A stretch of DNA of 64,000 nucleotides. Origin: Variovorax davisae. GTDB taxonomy: Bacteria > Pseudomonadota > Gammaproteobacteria > Burkholderiales > Burkholderiaceae_C. The stretch spans positions 57,608 to 121,607 of the forward strand of contig NZ_JASZYS010000020.1 of assembly GCF_030316845.1 (NCBI RefSeq). Reading direction: 5' to 3'. Both the position numbers and the translations under genes were made by a program. The notes beneath the pieces are model-generated. The model saw only the letters and a program-made list of their open reading frames with translations. It made no database searches and was not told the origin of the DNA. This document shows positions 7,962 to 17,358 of this stretch, piece by piece; the first letter of the stretch is position 1; each line of letters begins with the position of its first letter.

Positions 7962-9413
7962 ATGAGCACTTGGTGGAAGGCTCTTGCGCCCGTGGCCGTG
8001 GCGATCGCTATCGCGATCATTCCCGCACCGGACGGCTTGGGGCGGCATGCGTGGTACTACTTTGCGATCTTCGCTGGTGTGATCGTCGGACTCATGCTTG
8101 AGCCGCTGCCCGGAGCGGCAATCGGCCTCATTGCAGTCACGCTCGTTACCGTCCTGTCCGAATGGGTATTCTTCAGCCCGGCAGAGTTGGCCCGGCCGGG
8201 CTTCAACGCCGCCAATGCCTCGTTGGCCTGGGCATTGTCCGGCTTCGCCAATGGGACCGTGTGGCTGATTTTCGGCGCATTCATGTTTGCCCTGGGCTAC
8301 GAAAAGACGGGCCTCGGCAAGCGCATCGCATTGCTGTTGGTGCGAGCCATGGGCCGCAGGACGCTCACCCTGGGCTATGCGATCGCAGCGGCGGACACAC
8401 TTCTTGCGCCCTTCACGCCATCGAACACGGCGCGCAGTGGCGGCACGATCTTCCCTGTCATCCGGAATCTGCCACCGCTCTACCAATCCATGCCGAACGA
8501 TCCCTCCGCACGACGCATCGGCTCTTACCTCATGTGGACTGCGATCGCGACCACTTGCGTGACGAGCTCGATGTTTCTCACCGCATTGGCGCCCAACCTG
8601 CTCGCGGTTGAATTGGCAAAGAAGGCGGTGAACGTGGAGATCGGGTGGATGCGGTGGTTTCTGGCCTTTGCGCCGGCGGGCATTCTGATGCTGCTGGCTG
8701 TGCCCTTGCTCACCTACTTCCTGTACCCGCCAGAAGTGAAGGAGGGAAAGGAAGTTCCCGCATGGGCGGCGAAGGAACTGCTCAAGATGGGACAGCTCTC
8801 TTCGCGCGAAATCATTCTGGGTGTTCTTGTTCTGGTGGCCCTCGCTCTGTGGATCTTTGGCGGCGAGTTCGTGAACGCAACGACGGCGGCGCTAGTCGTC
8901 ATCTCGCTGATGCTGCTTGCGAGAGTGATCACTTGGGAAGACATGCTGACGAACAAGCAAGCGTGGAACACCTTTGCATGGTTTGCCACTCTGGTAGCCC
9001 TGGCGGACGGTCTCGGCCGAACGGGCTTCGTCAAGTGGTTTGCCGACGTCATCGCAGTCCATATGGTTGGATTCTCCCCCCCAGTCGCAGCCGTCGTCTT
9101 AGTGCTGATCTTCTTTTTCTCGCACTACATGTTCGCCAGCGTCACCGCCCACACCACGGCCATGCTTCCTGTCATGCTGGCAGTGGGTTCGAGCGTTCCC
9201 GGCATGCCCATGGAGCCATTCACGCTGATGCTGGTACTCACTTTAGGCATCATGGGGATCCTCACACCCTATGGCACCGGACCCAGCCCGGTGTACTACG
9301 GTAGTGGCTACCTACCCGCTGGCGACTACTGGAGGCTCGGGGCGCTTTTCGGCGTTGTTTATATCGTCTTGTTCTTGGCGATCAACGTGTTGCCCCGTGT
9401 GCTCTGGTTGTAG
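7962..9413 (+). CDS. DASS-family anion (di/tricarboxylate) transporter
   Basis: A 483-residue inner-membrane protein with about a dozen hydrophobic segments. It carries the DASS/SLC13 signature LLAPFTPSNTARSGGTIFP and the C-terminal ILTPYGTGPSPVYYGSGY. This subgroup includes CitT, TtdT and plant 2-oxoglutarate/malate carriers, which move carboxylates by antiport or sodium symport. The start has a strong GAGGAGG at 7950-7956. It is transcribed away from the Fe-S/flavoprotein operon across an 88-base gap, so the two directions probably share a control region. Confidence 0.92.
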   Translation: MSTWWKALAPVAVAIAIAIIPAPDGLGRHAWYYFAIFAGVIVGLMLEPLPGAAIGLIAVTLVTVLSEWVFFSPAELARPGFNAANASLAWALSGFANGTVWLIFGAFMFALGYEKTGLGKRIALLLVRAMGRRTLTLGYAIAAADTLLAPFTPSNTARSGGTIFPVIRNLPPLYQSMPNDPSARRIGSYLMWTAIATTCVTSSMFLTALAPNLLAVELAKKAVNVEIGWMRWFLAFAPAGILMLLAVPLLTYFLYPPEVKEGKEVPAWAAKELLKMGQLSSREIILGVLVLVALALWIFGGEFVNATTAALVVISLMLLARVITWEDMLTNKQAWNTFAWFATLVALADGLGRTGFVKWFADVIAVHMVGFSPPVAAVVLVLIFFFSHYMFASVTAHTTAMLPVMLAVGSSVPGMPMEPFTLMLVLTLGIMGILTPYGTGPSPVYYGSGYLPAGDYWRLGALFGVVYIVLFLAINVLPRVLWL

Positions 9414-9477
9414 CTTCTCACCACGCTGCAAAAAGGGCTCTCCTCCGATCGAAGGCCCATTGTCCTGTCCGGCCCGT

Positions 9478-10983
9478 TCACCAGAAACCCAGAACCTTCC
9501 ACCAGACGCTTCCCGCCACCGCAAAGACCAGCAGGTTCACCACGCACATCACGAAACCGACCCGCCACCAGGTCCCCATCGAGACGAAGCCGCTGCCGAA
9601 GATGATCGGCGAGGTGCCCGTCGCGTAGTGCGTCAGCGTCATCATGATCGACGAGCCGGCTGCCATCATCAGCATGAAGGGCACGACGAACTCCGGCGGA
9701 ATCAGTCGGACCCCGACTGTCAGGAAGGCGAGCATCATCGCACTGATGTGCGCCGTCGTGCTGGCGAACAGGTAGTGTGAAAAGACGAAGACCAGCACCA
9801 GGATCGCGGCGGTGCCGCCCCAGCCGACGCCGCTGGCCTCGATGGCTTTGCTCATGCCCGCCGAGAACCACGTGATCACGCCTTGCTTGTTCAGTTGCTC
9901 AGCCAGCATGATCAGCGCACCGAACCAGATCAACGTGTCCCAAGCGCTCTTTTCTGACAGCACGTCGTCCCAGTCGATGGTGCCGGTGATGATCAGCACG
10001 AACAGCCCGACGAAGGCGACCACCGTTGGATCCAGCTTGAAGGCCGGACCGAACAACAGGGCCGGCACGTCGGCCCACAGCAGCAGCAGCAGCAGGAAGG
10101 TCCCCAGCATGACTTTTTCCTTCGGCGACACGGGGCCCATCTTGGCCATTTCGTCGTGCGCGTACTGCACCGCATTGGGCGTGGCCTTGAGCTGCGGAGG
10201 CGCCAACAGATAGATGACCAGCGGCATTAGCAGCATGCATAGCAGGCCAGGCAGCAACATGCACAGCGCCCAACTCGTCCAGTTCAGGTGCAGGCTCTGG
10301 TTCGTCGCCTTGGCAATGTAGTCCACCACCAGCGGATTCGGGGCGGTGGCGGTCACGAACATCGCCGAGGTGATCGGGTTGGAGTGGTAGTTGACCAGTG
10401 CCAGGTAGGTGCCGACCTTGCCCTCGGTGCCCCTGGCCGGGTCCGAGTCGAAAGTGTTGGCGATCGATTTCATGATCGGATGCACGATGCCACCACCACG
10501 CGCGGTATTGCTCGGCGTGAACGGCGCCAATACGAGTTCGCAGATGGACAACCCGTAGCCGACGCCAATCGTGCGTTTCCCCATCAGGGAGATGAACATC
10601 AAGCCGATGCGTGTGCCCAGGCCGGTCTTCTTCAAGCCGCGGGAGATCAGGATGGCCACCACGATCAACCAGATGAGCGGACTGTCGAACGCGGTCAGCG
10701 CATCTTCGATCGCCCCTTTGGACGAGGTTGCCGTCACCTGTGAAAGTGAGAGGACCACGATGGCCATCAACGCCATGACGCCGATCGGCATGACCTTGAG
10801 AATGATCGCGACGATGGTTGTCAGGAAGATGGCCACCAAGCCCCACGCCTTGGGCTGCAGCCCCTCTGGCACGGGCCAGAGCAGCAGGGTGGCAAGGACC
10901 ACTGTCGTAACCACCGCTGGCCCCAACCGGAACGGGACCACGCTGTTGAAATAACGAAACGCCGCCTTCAAACTGGTGAGCAT
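9478..10983 (-). CDS. Second DASS-family anion transporter
   Basis: A 501-residue multi-spanning permease, paralogous to the one at 7962 and converging on it. Diagnostic segments are LAPFTPSNTARGGGIVHPI and THYATGTSPIIFGSGF. I chose the ATG at 10983 (MLTSLKAAFRYFN), preceded by GGAAAGGA; upstream in-frame codons read as non-coding. Two different DASS carriers facing each other beside a fumarate-type reductase suggests uptake and exchange of C4 or C6 acids, for example substrate/succinate antiport. Exact substrates cannot be read from the sequence. Confidence 0.92.
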   Translation of the reverse strand: MLTSLKAAFRYFNSVVPFRLGPAVVTTVVLATLLLWPVPEGLQPKAWGLVAIFLTTIVAIILKVMPIGVMALMAIVVLSLSQVTATSSKGAIEDALTAFDSPLIWLIVVAILISRGLKKTGLGTRIGLMFISLMGKRTIGVGYGLSICELVLAPFTPSNTARGGGIVHPIMKSIANTFDSDPARGTEGKVGTYLALVNYHSNPITSAMFVTATAPNPLVVDYIAKATNQSLHLNWTSWALCMLLPGLLCMLLMPLVIYLLAPPQLKATPNAVQYAHDEMAKMGPVSPKEKVMLGTFLLLLLLWADVPALLFGPAFKLDPTVVAFVGLFVLIITGTIDWDDVLSEKSAWDTLIWFGALIMLAEQLNKQGVITWFSAGMSKAIEASGVGWGGTAAILVLVFVFSHYLFASTTAHISAMMLAFLTVGVRLIPPEFVVPFMLMMAAGSSIMMTLTHYATGTSPIIFGSGFVSMGTWWRVGFVMCVVNLLVFAVAGSVWWKVLGFW

Positions 10984-11561
10984 CGCGCAATCCTTTCCGG
11001 ATGATTTGGGCGCATTCGACGGGGCGCCTGGACGACCGTTGCGAATGATGCACGCCCGCAATGTGTTTCGGATGCGGGGCCTTGTCAATGAGACGCCGGT
11101 TGTTGCGCGGGGCCTGCCGGCTACTGCGCGGGCGAGATGTATCGGCTAGTGGTCAAAGCGGGAGCCTCGGAGCGGCCTTCGAATTCGGCCCACGCTGAGA
11201 GCCCAATAGACAGTAGCGCGTCATGCCCAACCCGCTCATGAACTTCGCTCCCACCATGATCTACAACTCGGACTGGCGCTTCGGCGAACGCCCCGCCGGA
11301 GCGGGAGTCATGGCGATGTCCGAAGCTCCATCAAATCAAGGGCCGAGTTCGGCTCGCCGGGCACCATGTCGTCACCCGGACGTTCGCATGTGGAGAGAAT
11401 GTCTCAAGGCATGCCGTCAGCCTCATTTCGTCGAATGGACTCGGCTTCAGCGACGTTCGAGACGTGCCCTGAAACGCCGCGGGAAAGCGATGTCGTTGCC
11501 GCTCCCCTTCGCCTGCCGCAGATCGTCGGGCAGGCGGCTCCGTTTAGATTAAGGCCATTTT

Positions 11562-11746
11562 GGCGCTCCGTGTGCGCGAGCTTGCCCTCGTCAACCGCGG
11601 GATCGAAGGCAAGTTGCGGCTGGGACCTCGTCGGTCTCAAGGTTCGAGACATCTGCCAGAGCGACGGGGTGGCAACTCGCGCTGTTGTGATGCGACACTA
11701 AACGCAGCGCCCCTTCCAATTCGAGATCATGCCGGTAACGCGCGAA
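11562..11746 (+). pseudogene. Remnant of a tyrosine site-specific recombinase
   Basis: Two frames joined by a shift near 11620 read RVRELALVNRGIEGKLR and then WDLVGLKVRDICQSDGVATR, followed by AVVMRH, a TAA at 11699-11701, and TQRPFQFEIMPVTRE. This matches the conserved front half of a widespread proteobacterial phage-integrase family (RxRDLALFNxxIDSKLRGCDLV, then KTGRPVQFEI). The stop falls where a lysine (AAA) is expected before TQRP. No catalytic C-terminal domain is identifiable downstream. It is dead and indicates an old insertion site. Confidence 0.6.
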
Positions 11747-12141
11747 GGGCCGTACTCTGCGCGATCAAGACCACGTTCCTCAACCCGCGCCCTCGCATTC
11801 CACGCGGCGAAGCCAAGGCGCGTTGCCAACGAAGATCGTACATCCCGTGGGCCGAGAGATCAGTCGATGCCACCGAGGCGGCCAGCTATAACTTAGATGC
11901 GACTGCCCCGCGCGTCCCTGGTCAGGCCCCGCCAGTGTGTCGCAGTCCGTAGATCGCCAAGGTTGCATGTGAAAAGCCCATGATCCTGAGCGTCAGCGGT
12001 CCAAATACGTCCATCCCAGTGTGCGAAACATCTAAAGGCCGTATGGAGCAGTTCGTATGTCCCTGACCGCTGCGGTGAGTTGCGCAACGGCACCCAAGGT
12101 CCCAGCTTGATTGGTTCATGTCGCATAGGGCCATGCTACCG

Positions 12142-12170
12142 CGCTCAGGAGGGCGGAGCCCTCCTGAGCG
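12142..12170. other. Perfect 13-bp inverted repeat (hairpin)
   Basis: CGCTCAGGAGGGC and its exact reverse complement are separated by GGA. No T-run follows on either strand, so it is not a typical intrinsic terminator. It may be a transcript-stabilising or REP-like element. Confidence 0.6.
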
Positions 12171-12350
12171 GGTTGCTCGCGCAAGTAGTTCCGATCGTCT
12201 CAGCAAGAGTCAGCCGCAGCTCCCGTCGTCGGGATCAGCAGCTCTTGGGTCGTTCTGATGCCAGCCGAGAATTCGAATCTCGACGCTTTGGCACTGCTCG
12301 GTTCAAATGAGGATTCGTCGCGACGTTTCCACACCCCGTCTGGACATTCA

Positions 12351-13556
12351 ATGATGCGTTTGCTGCCGCACGCCCTGCTTTCTGCACTTGCCATGGTCGC
12401 TTCGGCGGAAGTCGCCGCTCAGGCCTCGCCCGATCCTCTGCGCGATAAGGGTGCGCCAACTTCAGAGACCATGAAAGAGCCCGCGCCACGAGATCGCGAA
12501 CGGTTCTTCGATCCCGAGGATGGCACCTTCGACCTGAGCAGCTTCCTCGAGAATCCCCATGGTTTCCTGCCGATCCCGATCGTCGTGACGGAGCCGGCCG
12601 TCGGCTATGGCGGCGGCGCCGCCGGCATGTTCCTGCGGCCACGCAAGGAAGCGGGTGAGGAAGGTTGGGCGCGCCCCGACATCTCGGGCATCGGGGCATT
12701 CGCCACCGAGAACGGGACGAAAGGTGCGTTCGCGGGGGACGCCAGCCGCTGGATGGACGGGCGCCTGCGCACGCTGGTCGGCGCCGCGACCGGACAGGTC
12801 AACCTCGACTTCTACGGCCTGGGCCCCGGCTTGCCATCGTTGGACCAGAAGGTGCGCTACTCGCTGCAGTTCGCAGGCGCCGTCGCACAGGTCAATTGGC
12901 AGCTCGCGCCGAAGTCGCCGTGGGCGATCGGCATGCGCTACGTCTTTGCCGACGTCGACCCGAAGCTGCGCGAGGGGCCCCAGCCTGCCGGTCCGGCAGA
13001 CAGTGTCCGCGTGAAGATCTCCGCGCCGACCGCCATCCTCGAGTACGACACGCGGGACAACATCTTCACGCCCACGCGCGGCATCTATGCCGAAACGTCC
13101 TGGCTGGCTTCACGCGAGGCCTTGGGCTCGACCGATGACTTCGAGCGCTTCCAGCAGATCGTGATGGGCTGGCAGCCATTGGCACGTGGCGTCACGTTGG
13201 GCGTGCGGGGAAGCTATGCCTGGTCGTCCGACGGCACCCCCTTCTTCTTGCGGCCGTTCGTCCAACTGCGTGGCGTCCCCGCGATGCGCTACCAGGGCGA
13301 CCAGGTGGCCTCCCTCGAAGTGGAGGGGCGTTGGCGTTTCTTTGGCCGCTAGAGCGGTGTCTTGTTCGGCGGGGGTGGGACAACACGCACCACCGGCGAG
13401 AATTTTTCCGCCACGCAGAACGTGGGCAGCGGCGGTTTCGGCTTCCGCTACGAGCTGGCACGCAAGTTCGGTCTGGATGTGGGCATCGACGTGGCTCGCA
13501 GCCCAGGCACCACGGCGGTGTATCTGGTAGTAGGAAATAGCTGGTTCCGCCCATGA
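12351..13556 (+). pseudogene. Outer-membrane beta-barrel (surface antigen/BamA-like) gene split by an amber codon
   Basis: From the ATG at 12351 a 23-residue signal peptide ending VAAQA is followed by a domain beginning RERFFDPEDGTFDLSSFL and glycine-rich beta-strand sequence with YDTRDNIFTPTRGIY, a typical BamA/surface-antigen barrel segment. The frame stops at TAG 13350-13352 after WRFFGR, but the same frame continues for 67 more codons (FSATQNVGSGG, then GFRYELARKFGLDVGIDVAR) to NSWFRP and a TGA ending at 13556. The TAG sits where a tryptophan (TGG) would fit. Without the last strands the barrel could not close. It is therefore a recent pseudogene unless the amber is read through. Confidence 0.8.
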
Positions 13557-13587
13557 CCGAGCGACGGAGAGAGCCGTCTTGGGCGAA

Positions 13588-14157
13588 TCAAAAGTCGAGC
13601 TTGTTGACCTTGGTGCCGTCGAGACTGAGGTTGGCCATCAGGCCCGCGTTGCTGAGCGCATATCCCACGACGGGTTGCTGCATGGTCTGCGTATCGACTG
13701 CAGCCGAAGCGCCAATCTTCAGCATGGTGACCGAAGCATCCGCGCCCGCCGTCCAGCCCCTGCTCGTGCGGAACTTGTCCAGCGATTCCTGAGTCATGAA
13801 GAGCACGAAGACCGCCTTGGAGTCCGCCCCGGCCAGCAAGCCGACCGATGCCGCCGTGGTGCTGTAGTAGCTATCGGTCTTGCCACCCACGCGCAATGCG
13901 CCCTGCCCGTAGGAGCCGCCCACCCCCAGCCCGGCCGAAACCACCGCCGGAAACACCAGCACGCCCTTCGCCTTGCCCGTCATTTCGCGCGAGCCCGGCG
14001 CCTGAGCGTAGAGCTTGGAAAGTGCGGCATCGACCGACGCATCGATGCTGGCTCGCTTCGCCGCCGGGTCAGCCCCGGTCTTTGAGGTGGTAGTACACCC
14101 CGTTGCGAAAGCGGCCAGAAGTACCGTGGCCAGGAACGATCGCTTGTCCATGTTCAC
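13588..14157 (-). CDS. SYLF (Ysc84)-domain lipoprotein
   Basis: A 189-residue protein with a lipoprotein signal peptide (LLAAFATGC, lipobox cysteine at residue 21). The rest is the SYLF lipid-binding domain: VFPAVVSAGLGVGGSYG, GALRVGGKTDSYYST, LLAGADSKAVFVLFMT and a C-terminal GLMANLSLDGTKVNKL. Such proteins are common in Burkholderiales and are probably tethered to the outer membrane; their role is uncertain. It converges on the split outer-membrane gene. The start MNMDKRS or the second methionine are both possible. Confidence 0.88.
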   Translation of the reverse strand: MNMDKRSFLATVLLAAFATGCTTTSKTGADPAAKRASIDASVDAALSKLYAQAPGSREMTGKAKGVLVFPAVVSAGLGVGGSYGQGALRVGGKTDSYYSTTAASVGLLAGADSKAVFVLFMTQESLDKFRTSRGWTAGADASVTMLKIGASAAVDTQTMQQPVVGYALSNAGLMANLSLDGTKVNKLDF

Positions 14158-14208
14158 TACCTCTGCAGTTGCCTAGTCAAAGCATTGTGCACGCCGAAGT
14201 GCAATGGC

Positions 14209-14460
14209 TCAAGGGTTGGACGGCTTCGTGACGCCGTCGATTCCATGGCCCCCGTTCAAGTCCGATTCAGCTTTCCTGGTGATAGTTTCGCTGTTTTTTT
14301 GGGCCGCGGCCTGGGCTGAAGAGGGCCAGCGAGGCTCAGTCGGAACCGAGCGCCCAGATCCCATGGGGAGGTCTTTTTGGCGCGCATGCTCGTTGAAGTT
14401 GTGTTCCCTGATGTCGGAGACGTCCCGCGAATTCAGCCCTTCCTCATCCCCCTCCCTCAT
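14209..14460 (-). CDS. Doubtful small protein
   Basis: An 83-codon polar frame (MREGDEEGLNSRDVSDIREH) between the SYLF gene and the sensor kinase. There is no ribosome-binding site, family or context. It is recorded only because codon use is not obviously antisense. It may be noise within the 361-base kinase promoter region. Confidence 0.2.
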   Translation of the reverse strand: MREGDEEGLNSRDVSDIREHNFNEHARQKDLPMGSGRSVPTEPRWPSSAQAAAQKNSETITRKAESDLNGGHGIDGVTKPSNP

Positions 14461-14518
14461 GGAGGGGCCAGACGCCGTGTCTCGCAAATATGCTTAGCGT
14501 TTCGTCTCCATCCGACCT

Positions 14519-16567
14519 ATGAGTACACACGCCGTCCTGGACACGCACTTCCCTCGAGGCGGCGGACGCATGGGCGCCCTGATGCGTAGTCACGACTGGT
14601 CCGATTCGCCTCTCGGGCAACCGGAACAGTGGCCTCAAGCATTGCGCACGGTCGTCGACCTGCTTTTGCAGTCCCAGTTCCCCATGTTTGTCGCCTGGGG
14701 CGAGGAACTCGGCTTCATCTACAACGATTCCTACGCCGAGATCCTGGGCGCGAAGCACCCACGGGCGCTGGGCCGGCGCTTCAAGGACATCTGGACAGAA
14801 ATCTGGACGGACATCGCTCCGCTGATCGATGCGGCCATGAGCGGAAATGCCAGTTTTCACGAAGACCTGCCGCTGGTGATGAACCGCAAGGGCTACGACG
14901 AGCAGACCTGGTTCACCTTCTCCTATTCGCCCGTGCACGACGACAGCGGCAAGGTCGCCGGCATGTTCTGCGCCGTCTGCGAAAGCACCGGCCGGGTGCT
15001 GGCCGAACGCGCGCTTCGCGAACTCAACGAGACGCTTGAACGGCGTGTGAGCGCGTCGCTGGCCGAGCGCAAGCTCCTGGCCGACATCGTCGAAGGCATG
15101 AACGCCTTTGTCCAGGTGGCCGATCTCGAGTACCGCTGGCTCGCGATCAACCAAGCGGCGGCAAACGAGTTCGAACGCATATTCGGCGTACGGCCCCGCG
15201 TCGGATCCAGCATGCTCGAGTTGCTCGCATCGCAACCAGAGCATCAGGCGGCAGTCAGGGCTGTGTGGTCGCGGGCCCTTGCGGGTGAGGAGTTCGTAGA
15301 GATTGCGGAGTTCGGCGATCCTGACCGGGATCGCCGGTCCTACGAGATGCGCTACAACATCTTGCTGGGTGCCGACGGGCAACAGATAGGGGCGTACCAA
15401 TTTGTCTATGACGTCACCGAGCGCGTCCGGGACCAAGAGCGGCTACGCCTGGCTCAGGACATGCTTCGGCAGTCGCAAAAAATGGAATCGCTCGGCCAAT
15501 TGACGGGCGGCGTCGCTCACGACTTTAACAACCTGCTTGCCGTCTTTGCCAATGGTCTTCAAGTGCTAGAACGCGATGTATCCGCAGAGCAGCGGCAGCG
15601 GGTATATGCCAGCCTGCGCCGTGCCGTCGCACGCGGAAGCGGATTGACGCGCCAGCTCCTGTCCTTCTCACGCAGACGCACGCCCAATCTTGAGACGATC
15701 GACCTGGCTGCGCACCTGGCGCTCACGCGCGACCTGGTGACGAGATCTCTGCGCGGTGACATCGCAGTCGAGATGGAACTCGCCCCTGACCTTTGGCCGG
15801 TCGAGGTCGATGCTGGAGAACTGGAGTTGGCCATACTGAACCTGTGCGTGAATGCGCGGGATGCCATGCCCGTTGGTGGCGCGATCAGGATCACCGCGAA
15901 CAACGTATCCGAAGTGGGCGAGGACGGCGGTTTCGCAAATTTCGTTCGGCTATCGGTGGAGGACAAAGGCTGCGGCATGTCCCCCGAAGTCCAGTCCCAT
16001 GTGTTCGAGCCCTTCTTCACCACGAAGGACGTCGGCAAAGGCTCGGGCTTGGGTTTGCCACAGGTGTATGGTTTCGTGCAGCAGTCAGGAGGCCGGCTCA
16101 CGCTCGACAGCCGCGTCGGCGTCGGCACCGTCGTCACCTTGCTCTTGCCCCGCTCGCTGCAGCGACCCGTGGTGGCGGTCGATGCCGCAAGCGGAGCCGA
16201 TCCTCGGAAGGCGCTTGGCCGCGGCCATGTCCTGCTCGTGGAAGATGACGTCGAAGTAGCGGCGTTGACACGCGAGATGCTCAGCGAACTGGGTTTCACG
16301 ATCCTCCACGCGGCCAGTTCGACCGCTGCCCTGGGGGCGCTGGCCAACGCGCGAGACATCGACATCGTCCTCGCGGACCTGATGCTCCCGGGCGGTATGG
16401 GCGGTCTGGAACTGGTCCGCGAGATCAGGCGTCGACGGCCTGGATTGCCTATCGTTCTGACGACAGGCAATCCGGAAGCAACCGCGGGGCCGGGGAGTGG
16501 CGAGTTCGCGTTGCTTCTCAAGCCCTACACCCTCGATGAGCTCTGGGGGGCGTTGAGCGTTCGATAG
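14519..16567 (+). CDS. PAS-containing hybrid sensor histidine kinase
   Basis: A 682-residue soluble sensor. Two PAS domains (about residues 40-165 and 185-305) are joined by a coiled segment (ERALRELNETLERRVSASLA). The HisKA domain has the phospho-acceptor H334 in GGVAHDFNNLL. The ATPase domain shows the N box NLCVNARDAM, DKGCGM and FFTTKDVGKGSGLGL. A C-terminal receiver domain has acidic VEDD at 574-577, phospho-acceptor D620 and K668. There are no transmembrane helices, so the signal is probably cytoplasmic (redox, light or ligand bound to PAS). No response-regulator gene is adjacent, so its partner is elsewhere. Confidence 0.93.
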   Translation: MSTHAVLDTHFPRGGGRMGALMRSHDWSDSPLGQPEQWPQALRTVVDLLLQSQFPMFVAWGEELGFIYNDSYAEILGAKHPRALGRRFKDIWTEIWTDIAPLIDAAMSGNASFHEDLPLVMNRKGYDEQTWFTFSYSPVHDDSGKVAGMFCAVCESTGRVLAERALRELNETLERRVSASLAERKLLADIVEGMNAFVQVADLEYRWLAINQAAANEFERIFGVRPRVGSSMLELLASQPEHQAAVRAVWSRALAGEEFVEIAEFGDPDRDRRSYEMRYNILLGADGQQIGAYQFVYDVTERVRDQERLRLAQDMLRQSQKMESLGQLTGGVAHDFNNLLAVFANGLQVLERDVSAEQRQRVYASLRRAVARGSGLTRQLLSFSRRRTPNLETIDLAAHLALTRDLVTRSLRGDIAVEMELAPDLWPVEVDAGELELAILNLCVNARDAMPVGGAIRITANNVSEVGEDGGFANFVRLSVEDKGCGMSPEVQSHVFEPFFTTKDVGKGSGLGLPQVYGFVQQSGGRLTLDSRVGVGTVVTLLLPRSLQRPVVAVDAASGADPRKALGRGHVLLVEDDVEVAALTREMLSELGFTILHAASSTAALGALANARDIDIVLADLMLPGGMGGLELVREIRRRRPGLPIVLTTGNPEATAGPGSGEFALLLKPYTLDELWGALSVR

Positions 16568-16733
16568 TTGACTGGGCAAGGCCATGTGGCTCCCTCCATG
16601 GCGACGCACGCGCCATCGTCATGGAACGAGTCTTGACGTGGTGGGGACAGAACCCACACCGCGGCACATGTTCAGCACATCGCCATGGGACGACCCGATG
16701 TTTCTCGCGCGCGCAAATTTGGAACCAGCTTGT

Positions 16734-16976
16734 ATGAATTTGGACCATGGCAGTAGTCTCGAGTACCGCGGGTGGCTGATCCGGTTGGAAGCAACTCCTG
16801 AAGACGAGTCGATCTCTGGGCTCGCTGATCTCTCCCGGTTGGGCAATCACAGTTTCCGAGTCGTGCTGATGTCGTCGCGCGTAGACGGACCCGGCGCCAG
16901 CCTCGCGCTGTATGCGCAGGCGCGGGACTTCATTGATCAATGGTACGGCTGTCCTGGCGAGGATGCGGCAGCGTAG
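16734..16976 (+). CDS. Hypothetical small protein
   Basis: An 80-residue protein (MNLDHGSSLEYRGWLIRLEA start) with alternating strands and a C-terminal helix ending FIDQWYGC. The ATG at 16734 follows a GGAA. The frame is open upstream, but that stretch looks non-coding. Its length and pattern resemble small DUF proteins of Burkholderiales, though no family was named with confidence. Confidence 0.5.
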   Translation: MNLDHGSSLEYRGWLIRLEATPEDESISGLADLSRLGNHSFRVVLMSSRVDGPGASLALYAQARDFIDQWYGCPGEDAAA

Positions 16977-17358
16977 ACACACCAGAAACCCCTTTTGAAC
17001 TAACTTTCCTGCGAATGGCAACAGGTCTCATGGTTGGCATCCTCGATACAGTTTAGGGCGGTCTCCGGCGCTGGTAGGGGAGGCCAAGGCACCGCTTTTT
17101 CGATTGAGCGGATTCCCCGATGCCGGCGACCGCCCTCCTGATGGTTCTGGAATCCACAAGACTGCCGCGCGTCAAGTAGGGCGTGCAACAGCAGGCGCAT
17201 CATTGATTGTGCAGGGGCATGGGTGATCTCTTGCGACGAAAGGCCCCGCTGGAACCGAGTGCGGCCAAGCCGTCGAGACGTCAGACCTCGACGGCAGTGA
17301 GTTCCGGAGGTACAACGCGTCATTGGGCGGACGCGCCCGACGACGAGGAGATCTGGAC
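16977..17358. other. Intergenic region upstream of the DUF3300 gene
   Basis: About 380 bases with no gene or RNA recognised. It presumably carries the promoter of the DUF3300-DUF2950 operon. No clear -35/-10 pair was identified. Confidence 0.4.

Larger units (their letters stand above)
10984..12350. other. Long region with no intact gene
   Basis: About 1.4 kb between the transporter and the broken outer-membrane protein gene. The only recognisable content is the tyrosine-recombinase remnant at 11562-11746 and a strong hairpin at 12142-12170. Other open frames (for example 11223-11552) have no family resemblance, no ribosome site and no support. The region looks like a graveyard left by a lost mobile element. 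Confidence 0.5.

Noticed and set aside
11223..11552. 109-codon plus-strand frame before the recombinase remnant
   Set aside because: No ribosome site, no family, arginine-rich tail typical of shadow frames.
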